A DNA stretch of 64,000 bases from Mycosarcoma maydis (taxonomy: Eukaryota > Basidiomycota > Ustilaginomycetes > Ustilaginales), in assembly GCF_000328475.2 (NCBI RefSeq), contig NC_026490.1, forward strand, positions 434,001-498,000. Reading direction: 5' to 3'. A program made the translations under genes and the position numbers. The notes beneath the pieces were generated by a model that did no database searches, was not told the DNA's origin, and saw nothing but the letters and a program-made list of their open reading frames with translations. Of the stretch, positions 9,596 to 19,800 are shown piece by piece; the stretch's first letter is position 1; each line of letters opens with the position of its first letter.

Positions 9596-10642
9596 CTAGA
9601 GGGGCTGTTCGGACGGCGTTAGGTGCGGCGACGCGAGATTGTTCCACGCTGACGAGGATGTCGCTGGCACGGATGCTGGTGGTGCTGCTTGGGACTGGAG
9701 TACGATACTCTGATGAGTTTGGGCTTGGGCTTGTGTATTATGATTTGGAGCCACTAGTGCAGCTTCTGCTGTGGGGCGTGCTCTGCTGCTCAACAAACTC
9801 GCTAATCGCGGCGTGACTCGGAATGCAGCATGCGCATTCACGCTTGCAACTGTAGCATTGTGCTCTGCGAGTCTAGCCTCTCTAGCATCCCTCGAGCTTC
9901 TGATCGGCTGTTCTGCTCTCCACGATCTCTGCGGTAGTCGTGTACTGCCCACCCATGGTGCGAGCAGGAGCGACGCGATCCGGTAGACGCGCGGTGGAAT
10001 CCGGTACTCTTTCAGCCCGCTCCGCGTGTCACTGCGGTACAGAGCCGATACCGTCACAGCCAGGACAGCACAGAAAAGCGTTGAGAAGGGCTGAGAGAAT
10101 ACAAGCACGAGAGCGAGCGAGTGGACGGTGATGTGCTGATCGGTGAGAGTAAATCGGCCGATCTGGACGGTCCATAGGTGCGGAATGATGCAGTGATACT
10201 GGACGAGCACTGCAAAGAGCGGGCCGAACGGTCCAGCTGGAGTTTTAGCCAAAGCTATCCAAGATTGACTGTCTCTTTCATCGTGCGATCCGAAGATCAA
10301 GCCGCAGATGTAGGAACCAAGGCTGAGCAGCACCACCTGAGCTACAGTATAGATCGCAGTGGTCACCGTCAAAAACGCAGCGTATTTGTAGCTTCCGAAT
10401 GTACGTTCCACCTTGACACCGGCAGTGTAGAAGAGCAGCAGGCACAAAAACAGTTCCGAAGAGTTGGTGAATGCAGAATGCTGAGCCAACAGTCGGTAGT
10501 ACTGATGATGTACGGAAACGTGCGGGAAGAGTTGCAAATGGATGTGGGGTTTCAGCTGGAAGAGCGAGACGAGGACGGTGAGGATAGAGAGCTGAATCAG
10601 GATGCCCTTTGTGACGGGAGCGTAGGCGAAGCCTGCTACCAT
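9596..10642 (-). CDS. UBAC2/Dsc2-like rhomboid-family ER membrane protein
   Basis: About 348 residues from ATG 10640-10642. That start is chosen because the family begins near an APVTKGILI-like segment, and the sequence further upstream reads as leader. The N-terminal ~200 residues hold several hydrophobic helices. They include ELFLCLLLFYTAGVKVERTFGSYKYAAFL and PAGPFGPLFAVLVQYHCIIPH, which match the rhomboid-like core of UBAC2 and fungal Dsc2. The rhomboid catalytic Ser and His are not evident, fitting a pseudoprotease. Family members sit in the ER or Golgi and anchor ubiquitin-ligase complexes. No C-terminal UBA domain is recognisable; the tail is polar and low complexity. It is divergent from SNF8. 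Confidence 0.75.
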   Translation of the reverse strand: MVAGFAYAPVTKGILIQLSILTVLVSLFQLKPHIHLQLFPHVSVHHQYYRLLAQHSAFTNSSELFLCLLLFYTAGVKVERTFGSYKYAAFLTVTTAIYTVAQVVLLSLGSYICGLIFGSHDERDSQSWIALAKTPAGPFGPLFAVLVQYHCIIPHLWTVQIGRFTLTDQHITVHSLALVLVFSQPFSTLFCAVLAVTVSALYRSDTRSGLKEYRIPPRVYRIASLLLAPWVGSTRLPQRSWRAEQPIRSSRDAREARLAEHNATVASVNAHAAFRVTPRLASLLSSRARPTAEAALVAPNHNTQAQAQTHQSIVLQSQAAPPASVPATSSSAWNNLASPHLTPSEQPL

Positions 10643-10979
10643 GGCTGCACGCAACAAGAATAGAGCGACGTGACGAGGAGAAAGCGCAAGGCTAGCTAGC
10701 GGAACGAGCAAGCAAAGCTGGACAAGAAGAATGCACACAGCGCAGGGTCCAGCGCGCAGCCCAAGTCGCCAACCTCGCCTGGATGATTCACGATTTACTC
10801 GGAAATCGGCGAAGCATGAAGCGGAAAGCATGCAGCTTTCGTGTTGGTGTGATCATGTGGAGATATCGAGACGACACCAGAGCATCGCTCGCAACTGCAG
10901 CCTCGTCACCACCACAGTCGAATTGCTCGCAGGCCCAGCTTCTGTGTCCATCTTTCTACTAGTGCTACTACGCCTCAGA
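10643..10979. promoter_or_regulatory. divergent promoter region, UBAC2-like / SNF8
   Basis: 337 bp between two divergent start codons. It is open in several frames but without conserved sequence, so it is most likely a bidirectional promoter plus leaders. Confidence 0.5.
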
Positions 10980-11837
10980 ATGCGTCGAGGACCAGGAATC
11001 GCAGCTCTCGATCGCTCGCTCCACTCGTCCACCGCCTTCTCGTCCCTCGGCGCCGACCTCACCGCATCGCAACTTGCCGAGCTTCGTCAACAACTCGAGC
11101 TCTTCTCCACGTCTCTGCGCCACTTTTCGAGCCAACACCGCCACGAGATCCGCAAAAATGCACAGTTTCGTCATGCGTTCCAAAAGATGTGCTACAGCAT
11201 CGGCGTCGATCCACTGTCGTCGTCAACGCGCAGTTCGGGTGGTCTAGCGGGGCTGTGGAGTGATATGTTGGGCTTAGGCGATTGGCAGTACGAGCTAGGT
11301 GTGCAGATCATCGATGTGTGCGTGAGCACGAGGGATGTCAATGGCGGAGTGATAAGTATGGACGATCTAATAACGAGGGTGACGCGATTGAGAACTGGAT
11401 CCACCTCGACCTCAACAGCCAAGGGAAAAGCGGACAAGGACGCGAGCTCAGAGATTACGCAAGACGACATTGTCAGAAGCATCAAGATGCTCGCTCCATT
11501 AGGATGTGGCTACGAGGTATTCTCATTGGGGAATGGCGGGCAGAAGATGGTGAGGAGTGTTCCGAGAGAACTGGATACCGATACAATGGTCGTACTGGGC
11601 ATGCTGCTGTCCAGCTCATCGTCGACAGCAACAGTAGCAGCAGCAGCGGGACGAGCAGCCGAGCTCCCCTTTTTGACCGAGGATACCCTCGTTACGCGTC
11701 AAAAGGCACGTGGCTGGACCAGAGACCGTGCGAGAGCAGTATTGGAGAACATGGCGTTGAGGGAAGGTATGCTGTGGATTGACGAACAGGCTTTCCCACC
11801 ACGCTACTACTCATTGGCCACTCTCGCGACCGGATGA
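10980..11837 (+). CDS. SNF8: ESCRT-II subunit Snf8/Vps22
   Basis: 285 residues from ATG 10980, starting MRRGPGIAALDR, as the family does. Conserved blocks are HRHEIRKNAQFRHAFQKMC followed by SIGVDPL, GLWSDMLGLGDWQYELGVQI and ITQDDIVRSIKMLAPLG, with a C-terminal RARAVLENMALREGMLWID. These are the helical N-terminus and tandem winged helices of the EAP30 family. With Vps25 and Vps36 it forms ESCRT-II, which sorts ubiquitinated cargo into multivesicular endosomes. The usual length is about 230-260; the surplus is two Ser/Thr-rich insertions (after VDPL, and before SEITQDD). The frame is open upstream, but the family start supports this ATG. Confidence 0.95.
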   Translation: MRRGPGIAALDRSLHSSTAFSSLGADLTASQLAELRQQLELFSTSLRHFSSQHRHEIRKNAQFRHAFQKMCYSIGVDPLSSSTRSSGGLAGLWSDMLGLGDWQYELGVQIIDVCVSTRDVNGGVISMDDLITRVTRLRTGSTSTSTAKGKADKDASSEITQDDIVRSIKMLAPLGCGYEVFSLGNGGQKMVRSVPRELDTDTMVVLGMLLSSSSSTATVAAAAGRAAELPFLTEDTLVTRQKARGWTRDRARAVLENMALREGMLWIDEQAFPPRYYSLATLATG

Positions 11838-12535
11838 ATCACGCCAATGTACACCATCGCGGCTGTATGACGGCGATGCTACGACCTTTTGTGTGTGTGT
11901 GTGTGTGGGCAGCCGAGACTCGGCATTACGCCTAAGCTCGACAAGCGAGCCGTGCTCTGTGCCGCATCCAGCAGACGTACTGTCACGTGTATCACGTTGC
12001 GACTCGGCGGTGAATGTCCTGTGACTGTCTGAACCGATCGACGTGATACGATTCGCGCTTGGCGATTTTCGACCGGCATGACAGGATCCGTACGCGTGCT
12101 CGGTGGAGTCGAGCGTCGAATCATGCAGTAAAGATATGCTTGAATGTTCAATGTGCATAGCAGCGCTTAGCTTGGTGCCATCGCACCTCGCATATGTTGT
12201 GTGACTCGCTTCCAAGACGCTTCTTTGCCGAGCCATGTCCATCCACGTAGCCGTACGTGCATACGGAGAGCATGCTAAGCAACAGGTGCTGGTCGGTCGT
12301 CGACGCCAGTCTTTTTAGCCGCTACACTCGGCTAGAGGTTCGAAGCAGGACATGGTGCTCTCGTTCCAAGTGATGGTCAAAGATCCCTCGCACTGCGCAG
12401 CAGAGTCAGAACACTGGTGTCTGCGCTTCATCGGTCCACCCCTCGTTGTCGTACAAGTGGACATGGAAGAATGCCAACGTTCGATTTCGTTACTTGCTAC
12501 CATCCGTCCAGCACAGTCCATCAGCATCCTCAACG
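11838..12535. other. intergenic region between SNF8 and carboxylesterase
   Basis: Contains a GT dinucleotide run (11890-11907) and no supportable gene. The 3' part should hold the carboxylesterase promoter. Confidence 0.5.
11890..11907. repeat. GT dinucleotide microsatellite
   Basis: About eight to nine GT units just downstream of SNF8. Confidence 0.9.
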
Positions 12536-14422
12536 ATGCGGCTTTCTTACAGGCGCTCGCCTCTCGTTCCAGCGCTACATCTGGCGACCCTTTGCTTGGT
12601 GTCGACCGCTCTTCCCTCGCCAGCCTATGAAGCACCTCTCGGGCTGGCATCGATGCTACTTGCTCCTGTTGGCAATTCGAGCTTGATCAACGCGAACAAC
12701 ACAGCCGACTGCACCAACTGCACCAACCTGGGCAATTTCATCAATCCGATTCCCGTGTCTTGGTTGGACCCCGTGATCCAGCTTCGCAACGGATCGTATG
12801 CTGGTATCACCATCCAACCCATCGCTGCGTCTGCTACGCTGTCTGGCTTTGGCACAAATCGCACTCAGGAAGCCTTTTTGGGCATTCCGTATGCTCAACA
12901 GCCCGTCGATGAGCTTCGTTTCAGAAGGCCTTACTCGCTCAACGAGAGCTGGGACGAGGTGAGGTCGGCAAAGCGGTACTCGGAGCTGTGTTTTGGCGCG
13001 GGTGTCGACGACGATTACCAGCCACCGTACGTGACGTACAAGCTGGGCGAAAGGTGTCTGACGTTGAACGTGGTGCGACCTGCAGGAGTGTCGAGCGAGA
13101 ACGGAGACAAGCTGCCCGTCTTTGTCTGGATCTACGGCGGTGGGTTCAGTTATGGCGGATCGGCTGATAGGAGGTACAATGGTAGCTTTATTGTGGATAA
13201 GTCGGTCGAATTGGAGCAGCCCTTGATCTTTGTCAGCTTCAACTATCGGGTGAACGTGCTCGGGTTCCCAGTAGGAGATGGAGCCAAGCAAGCAGGGATC
13301 GAGAATCTGGGACTATACGATCAGCGATTGGCGTTGAACTGGATCAGGGAGAACATTGCGGCGTTCGGTGGCGATCAAGACAAAGTGAGCATTGTAGGCG
13401 AGTCAGCTGGTGGTGCGAGTATACTTTTCCATCTGTCAGCGTACGGTGGACGAGACGACAGGCTCTTCCGTTCGGCGGTGGTGCAGAGTGGCTACTGGGC
13501 CAGCCAGCTGGAGACGAAGAGCAATAGGGTGAGATGGAATCAACAGTGGGGATCGCTCGTGGAGTACGCCAACTGCAGTGCAAGGGCGGATGCGATCGGG
13601 TGCCTGCGAACCACTCCGCTGGACACGATCAAGCAGTGGAGCCAGAGGAACAATGCTACGGTGAATGCTTTCAGTCCGGTGGTGGATGGCGATTTGGTAG
13701 CGGGGGATTTGCAACATTCGTTTTTGCAAGCAAGAATCGTCAAGGATGCAAGTGTACTATTGAACAATAACCTCGACGAAGGCCTGTCTTTTGGCAGGCG
13801 CGGTGTCAATAACAGTGGCGATATCGTCGAGGCGCTTAGCGTGTCGCAGGCACTGCCCGATGGCTGGCTCAGCCGCGACACCGAGAGCAATCTGACGAGG
13901 GCCTATCCGGATAACGAAGATATCTATCCACCTTTTCAAGCAGGGGCTGGAGTCTTGCCTCGGACGCACGGTGTTTTGGGTACGAACGATCGACGTTCGT
14001 GTGCCATCTTTGGGGATCTGCTATTTGTCGGTCCGAGACGGCAGGCGGCGGAACTTTTAGCTAAGAGCTCGAACAAGCCGATCTACGTGTCTCGCTTCGA
14101 CCAGCTTTCGTACAAGTCGGCCATCACCAGCGGTGCGCAGCACTTTCAAGAGGTGGCGTACATGTTTCGGAATGCGCTCGACACTCAGAACGCGCTAGGT
14201 CCATTGGCGAAAGACACGCAGCTGGCGGAGGAAATGTCGAGTTATTGGATCAACTTTGTTGCTAGTGGCGATCCGAATGGGGCCAAGAAACAGGGTAGGC
14301 GCACGCAAGGTGCGGTGCGTTGGCCAAAGTATACCGAGGAAGGGAGGCAGGTTGTGGTGTGGAAGGGAGGCAGGTTGTGGTGTGGGTGCGCGATGGGCTG
14401 GGTCGCACAAGCAGGGTGGTAA
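12536..14422 (+). CDS. secreted/ER type-B carboxylesterase with frameshifted C-terminus
   Basis: 628 residues from ATG 12536, beginning MRLSYRRSPLVPALHLATLC, a signal-peptide-like start. It is an alpha/beta-hydrolase of the cholinesterase/type-B carboxylesterase family: FLGIPYAQQPVDELRF, FVWIYGGGFSYGG (oxyanion hole), the nucleophile elbow GESAGG with Ser290, and the catalytic His536 in GAQHFQEVAYMF. Several N-glycosylation sequons are present. Near the C-terminus a 23-bp unit is tandemly duplicated (14338-14360 and 14361-14383), shifting the frame into a short Gly/Trp/Cys-rich tail ending TAA at 14420-14422. In the frame that would follow with one copy, family-like sequence (DDYRVKGIELLMSLRSG) runs to TAG at 14521-14523 and ends Arg-Asp-Glu-Leu. 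The substrate is unknown. Confidence 0.9.
   Translation: MRLSYRRSPLVPALHLATLCLVSTALPSPAYEAPLGLASMLLAPVGNSSLINANNTADCTNCTNLGNFINPIPVSWLDPVIQLRNGSYAGITIQPIAASATLSGFGTNRTQEAFLGIPYAQQPVDELRFRRPYSLNESWDEVRSAKRYSELCFGAGVDDDYQPPYVTYKLGERCLTLNVVRPAGVSSENGDKLPVFVWIYGGGFSYGGSADRRYNGSFIVDKSVELEQPLIFVSFNYRVNVLGFPVGDGAKQAGIENLGLYDQRLALNWIRENIAAFGGDQDKVSIVGESAGGASILFHLSAYGGRDDRLFRSAVVQSGYWASQLETKSNRVRWNQQWGSLVEYANCSARADAIGCLRTTPLDTIKQWSQRNNATVNAFSPVVDGDLVAGDLQHSFLQARIVKDASVLLNNNLDEGLSFGRRGVNNSGDIVEALSVSQALPDGWLSRDTESNLTRAYPDNEDIYPPFQAGAGVLPRTHGVLGTNDRRSCAIFGDLLFVGPRRQAAELLAKSSNKPIYVSRFDQLSYKSAITSGAQHFQEVAYMFRNALDTQNALGPLAKDTQLAEEMSSYWINFVASGDPNGAKKQGRRTQGAVRWPKYTEEGRQVVVWKGGRLWCGCAMGWVAQAGW
14338..14383 (+). 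repeat. 23-bp perfect tandem duplication in the carboxylesterase CDS
   Basis: Two identical adjacent 23-mers, a length not divisible by three. They cause the frameshift described for the carboxylesterase. Confidence 0.97.
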
Positions 14423-14996
14423 GGGACGATTATAGGGTGAAGGGGATCGAGCTGTTGATGTCGCTCAGAAGTGGCGCGTACGAGCATGAGAGGCTCAATG
14501 CGAGCAAGAGGGATGAGCTGTAGCAGTGGCACGGCAGGAGAGATGACGTGCAGATAGGGGAGATGCTTGGTGACGAGGAGAAGCCGAGTGAGTCGTGAGT
14601 CGTGAGTGAGGCACGAAGATTCGTGGATTTTTTGACCTTGTGAACAGCTTGCGATCGAACAATGTGTTTGTATTTATATCCGTGTTCCGTGTTCTCGTGT
14701 CTCGTGTCTTGTTTGGGTAGTCACGAGTTGGTGAATACTGTATAAGCGAGACACGGACAGGGGATAAGCCGCGCGGCGCAAGCGCAAGCGCAGTCGTGAG
14801 TCGGAGTGAGGGTGAGTGTTCACGGTTGGTTCTGCTGCCAAAGTGGCTCAGAGTCGTGAGTTGCTCTTGCTGCAGGCTGACACCACTCGACCGATTCACG
14901 ATTCGTGTTCGTGTTCGGCCATGCGCAGCAACTTATCTTTCGACGCAGGTAGAAAACACAGCCGGGACCCTGGACGCTGGACGCTGGACGGTTGAC

Positions 14997-15017
14997 ATTC
15001 ACGATTCACGATTCACG
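14997..15017. repeat. heptamer repeat ATTCACG x3
   Basis: Three exact copies. The same heptamer family recurs across the window. Confidence 0.9.
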
Positions 15018-15192
15018 ATTTATTTTCTCCCTTTCCGTCTGTTCCTTTCTAGGGCGTGATTACGGTGTGATAAAAGTGAGTGCCGGTTGGGAGTCGCTTG
15101 ATCATCATTGCCATCATCCAGCTCGACGCCGTGTTGTCTGTAAGCTCGACACGTCACACGGTCTATTTGTGGGGCACGCCATCCAAGATCAC

Positions 15193-15232
15193 TACTACGC
15201 TACTACGCTACTACGCTACTACGCTACTACGC
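15193..15232. repeat. octamer repeat TACTACGC x5
   Basis: Five exact copies ending 45 bp before the ATG of the REEP-like gene, so in its leader or promoter. Confidence 0.93.
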
Positions 15233-15276
15233 CTCTACGGGATAGGAGCTTGCCTGCAAGTGTGCGCGCAATCACA

Positions 15277-16317
15277 ATGGCGCTTGTGCTGCTCCACCTG
15301 CCTACGCTAGCGCTGAATGCAGCGGCGACACTAGTGTACCCGCTGTACTCATCGTACAAGGCGGTGACGTCGTCCAAGACGTCTCTGCCAGATATGGAGG
15401 TGTGGCTGGTGTACTGGTCGGTGTTTGCGTGCTGGACGCTGTTGGAATCGGTATTCGGCTTTCTGTGGTCATGGCTGCCTTTCTACTACGAGTTCAGACT
15501 GCTCTTTAACATCTGGTTGGTCGCACCGCAGACTCGAGGGGCTACGTACATATATACGAATCATCTGCATCCATTTTTGCAATCGAACCAGCAACAAATC
15601 GATGCGTGGATCGAAGATGCGAAGCGCAACGTCAAGGCCAAGATGGACGACAGTTTGGGTGGACTGTTGAGTGCTTGGTCGGGTGGAAGCGCAGCCGAGG
15701 GCGGGGCGGCACCACAGCCAAACGACGCAAGACATCGTGCTCCAGCAATGACCAACGCAGCTGCGCCTACACCTGCACCTGCTCCACCGACGCAGCACAA
15801 CCCAGCGCAAGCATCCATGTCGATGTTGGGCAACCTAGTGAAACAGTACGCGCCACTAGCGATTGCGTCGGCCAAGGCGTTGCTGGAAACCAAACCGCCG
15901 CCACCAAACGTGTCGGCATATACGATCCACGCTTCCGGATCGTCGTCGAAACTGACGGATCACCAAAGACGGCAAGAAGCGATGGAGCGCCGACGACAAC
16001 TTGAATCGCATCTCGCTGCACTCGACGCGAGCGGCGTACCATCCAGCACGAGCAGCAGCAGCAACGGCCACAGCAACAGCAGCGGCGACGAAGCACCTGC
16101 ACCAGTCACCATGATCAACCCCGGCAAACAACCACGCTCCAGCCTCGGCACAGCGCGCACGCTCCGCAATCGGCTCGTCAGCGGTAGTGCCAAAACCGCC
16201 CAGGCCGGCGCCGCCATGGGCGAATCATACGACCTACTCGACCAGAACGACATCCCGCCTCTACACGCCAGTCCGAAGCCTACCAACTGGATCCCTTGGA
16301 CGCCCGCTTCGCAGTAA
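15277..16317 (+). CDS. REEP/TB2-DP1-HVA22 family ER-shaping protein
   Basis: 346 residues from ATG 15277. The first ~110 residues are the TB2/DP1/HVA22 domain: LVYPLYSSYKAV, then MEVWLVYWSVFACWTLLE, FGFLWSWLPFYYEFRLLFNIWLV and GATYIYTNHLHPFL. These are hydrophobic hairpins that bend or anchor ER tubules. There is no extra N-terminal helix pair, so it resembles REEP1-4 more than Yop1/REEP5-6. The remaining ~230 residues are polar, Pro/Ala/Ser/Gln-rich and probably disordered, with one basic stretch (DHQRRQEAMERRRQL). Sequence in frame upstream of the ATG is repeat-derived and unlikely to be translated. Confidence 0.88.
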   Translation: MALVLLHLPTLALNAAATLVYPLYSSYKAVTSSKTSLPDMEVWLVYWSVFACWTLLESVFGFLWSWLPFYYEFRLLFNIWLVAPQTRGATYIYTNHLHPFLQSNQQQIDAWIEDAKRNVKAKMDDSLGGLLSAWSGGSAAEGGAAPQPNDARHRAPAMTNAAAPTPAPAPPTQHNPAQASMSMLGNLVKQYAPLAIASAKALLETKPPPPNVSAYTIHASGSSSKLTDHQRRQEAMERRRQLESHLAALDASGVPSSTSSSSNGHSNSSGDEAPAPVTMINPGKQPRSSLGTARTLRNRLVSGSAKTAQAGAAMGESYDLLDQNDIPPLHASPKPTNWIPWTPASQ

Positions 16318-16812
16318 TCACTCTCTCCTTCGCGCGCTTCGCACGCTTGCACTCGTCCATGTCTTGCCTTTGTATCTCTATCATGCTCCTCGATGCCGTC
16401 TGCGCTCTACGTGCCAATCCAACCCATGCCCGTCGTCCGTTGCGTCTGTCGTCACATCGCCGCCAGTAGCCGACTCGCGACTTGTGTTGCTCTCCACGCT
16501 TGCGACTTCACACTCACACCCATGCGTTCATGCTTTTATGCTATTGTGCGTGTCTACGCCACTCGTGACTCGTGGATCGAGGAAGGCTGTGCTATGCGAC
16601 GCTATGCGGCGTAGGCGTGCAAGTATGGATCTGGGATGTACACTCAACTCGTTGATCGAGGCCGGCAGTGCTGTGCAACATGCGTAGGCGTGGATCGATC
16701 TGGCTGAGCGATCGCGACTGGACCGTGAATGCTGCGCCAGAGCGGGGGTGGTGCGTTGAGATTCTGGATTCTGGATTCGCGAAACCGGCTTGGCTTGCGC
16801 TTAGGCGTGCGC
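16318..16812. other. convergent 3' intergenic region
   Basis: Between the REEP-like gene and the 3' end of the transcription factor. No gene is supported. The GCGCTTAGGCGT motif repeats near 16797-16822. Confidence 0.5.
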
Positions 16813-19800
16813 TTAGGCGTGCGCGCGGTCGGTGGTGAGCAAGCTGTACGCATCGGCGAGCGAGGTTGCAGCGAGGATGTAGCCCAACGCGCCCATCTCG
16901 TTGGCCATGAAGAGCAAGTTGTCGGCATCGCTGCCCAATGCCGTGGCATCCTGGTGGACCGGGCTTGAGCGTGTGGACTGCGGCGATACGAGCGAGCCCA
17001 CTTGCGAGGCGTACGAGACGGTCGAATTAAAGTAGAGCGCCAGACGCAGGTAGACGGGCGCGAAGCTGGCCGTCGACGTCGGTGCGCCACCGGAAAACAG
17101 GCAGAACGGACCACACATGCGCATGTAGTCAAAGATCCTCCGTCGGTAGAACTCGAGTGGGAACGACGTGCGCGAGACCGAAGAGGCGAGAGTGTCCGTG
17201 GTGGACGCTTGAGCATCAGTCGGGCTCGGGCGCGTACCAATACGCTTTGCGCCTGTTCCAAGCGAAGACGCAACCATCATGCAGATGATGCGCAAACACC
17301 ACGAAAACGCGATCCCGGCTACCGCGAGCACCGAAGGCCCGATGGCCGACTGCACCAGCTTGCCCTGAAGCGAGATGGGCGTCTTTGCCGAGCCGAGCAC
17401 AACAACCGATTCGGCTAGGTTGAACATGCGGTGCAGGTCGTCCAGTGTAACGTCTCTGGCGTTGGGTAGCGTGTGCAGCGCATGGTAGCATCGAACCAGA
17501 TTCTCGAGACTGTAGCGCAGAGCTGCAGTGCTCAGAACATCAGGGCAAGAATTCNNNNNNNNNNNNNNNNNNNNNNNNNNNNNNNNNNNNNNNNNNNNNN
17601 NNNNNNNNNNNNNNNNNNNNNNNNNNNNNNNNNNNNNNNNNNNNNNNNNNNNNNATTCTCGGCTGGGATGCGTCGATGCTAGATGACACTTGGCTGCTAG
17701 GCGATGGGTCCAGCGTAGTGGCACGCTCATTTTCGTCCATGGCGCTGTGGATGACTGCTTCGACATCACTCTTGCTGACCGCCTTCCATCCACCGTTGCT
17801 TTGCACAAGGTCGTTGAGCTGACCGAGCATGATGGCACATCGCAGCACCTCGTATACACCCTCGCCCAGAGCCAATTGCGAGACGTCTCCGAGAGCATCC
17901 TTCATGGAACGGAAGCTCTGTCGTTCCACACCAAAGCGGCCCGTGAGCAAGTGCGGCGTTTCAAATGCGATTGCATGCCATCGATCCAGCATGAACAGCA
18001 GCGTTCTCCTCCGGTAGGTCTCGGGATCGTTTTGAACGTTGCAGCCCGAGCCAAGCTTGGAGACGGCGGCAGCCAGCGCCGAGTTGTTGTTGTGACCATT
18101 GCGAAGCTGATCAAGGTGGCAGAGCATCAACAGGTCTGCTTCCTGGCCAGAGAGCCGATGCGCCACCTTGCGAAGCGCTCGCAAAGCATCCGTGCCCGAT
18201 CCTGCCTGTCTGATGAGCTCCTCACGTGGACCGCCGAGACCGGCCGAGGCTTGGCCGATGAGACTTGCTACGCGTGCAGCATGCGCCTGAGACTTGGTGG
18301 TTTGCGCGTCGTGTTGCGAGGTGAGCATCTCGACGGGCTCTACGAGCAACCTCATGCCTCTGACCAACACTCGGTCTTCGAGGCGAGCAATGTTGCTGGT
18401 GTTCTGGGTATTGATGCGGTTAGCGGTTCGACTGCTTTCGCCCTCGTTTCGCATGGCAACGACGGGGAAAGTGGCATGCAGAAACGAGGTGACCACCTTG
18501 GCCTTGACTTGGGCAATGTCGATGTCCGACGCGCGAGAGGGCGAGCTTGTTGCCGGGCGTCGCACCGCCTTGCGTTTGCCCTTGCTGTTGGTTGTTGGCT
18601 GTGTCTCGACCATAGACGATTCCGGACGTGAAGCGGCAGACGAGTAGGTTTGTTGGGGCGAGACCATCGACGAAGCTGCCGACACGGATTGGGACGGTTC
18701 GCTGTCGACCTTACCTGTTTGAGCAGCGGCGTGGTGAGCATTCTCAAGAGTGTTGATCTCAAGAGTGTCTAGATGCGACTCGATAGCGGGGTGCGTCTCT
18801 GGTTTGATGTGAAAATGATCTGATTGGCTGCTGCGACGACTCGAGCCGGTCAAGAATGACTTGCTGTCTTCGCTTTTGGCGGTCGATGGACGGGCAAGAA
18901 CGCTCTCAAGCCGACTGATACGGACCTCTGTGCGGACCTTGGGTTTGGGCGGTGACGATGGCGGTGGCGGTGCGCTGACCGTCGGTATGGATAGGTGGTC
19001 TTGTTGGCGCTCGTCGGTCTCGGCGTCGGGTCGATCGGCAGAGACAATCTGAGATTCGAGCGAGTTGAGGCGTCGTTCGAGGTCTTTGATGTAGCCTTTG
19101 CTGGGGCCGCGTTTGAGAGGACGCTTGCTGTAGGTGCAGGTGACTTGGCTGCGACGACAATTCATGCAGGGCTGGAGGATAAGCATGTCGCCCTTGGGTT
19201 CCATGTGGGGTTCCAAAGGCGGCACTGCGCCCGAGATGGTGAGCGGATGGCCTGGCTCTCCTGGAAAGGCGCCAATAATGTCGCAGCGTGTCTTGCGACG
19301 ACGGCATTCATCGCAAGCGCGCGAGATGCGAAGCCGTTTGCGATTAGGCTGCATGGGATGCTGGGAAGTGATGGAGGGATCGGCTTGGTGGACGCAAGGG
19401 GCTTGAGGTAAAGTAGAAGATTCATAGGCATAATTGGCAACAGAGGCGGATGAAGAGTAAGAACGAGACGGTGGAGTGAGCAGCGGCTGTGGATCCACGT
19501 CGGGTTGACGATCTTGGGGTAAAGGTCGCTTTGCTGATGGATAAAGTCGTGGGGCGATCCATGTAGCGTCTTTGGGCTCGGCACGGTAGCGTGCAGCGTC
19601 TTTGGGCTCGGGAGCGAAAGCGTGGCTGGGACGTCGGCTCTCGGATCGGTCTTGATGGTGGCGAGGCTGATCGTGATGCGGTTGAGAGTGGTCTGTGCGA
19701 GGGTTGGGATATGGGGTGAGCGAGGGAAAGTCAGGGACAGTTCGATCTCGATGGTCGGAGCTGGATGCACACCTCTGAGGAGGGCTCGAGTCGAGTTTGC

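Larger units (their letters stand above)
14423..15276. other. intergenic region, carboxylesterase to REEP-like gene
   Basis: The first 101 bp (to 14523) is the displaced C-terminal coding sequence of the carboxylesterase. The rest holds TCGTGTC- and ATTCACG-type repeats and a TACTACGC x5 array just upstream of the REEP-like start. Confidence 0.6.

Noticed and set aside
17540..17554. Stop codon of the transcription factor just after the N gap
   Set aside because: Reached only because the 100-N placeholder is not a multiple of three; the correct frame continues to 16813.
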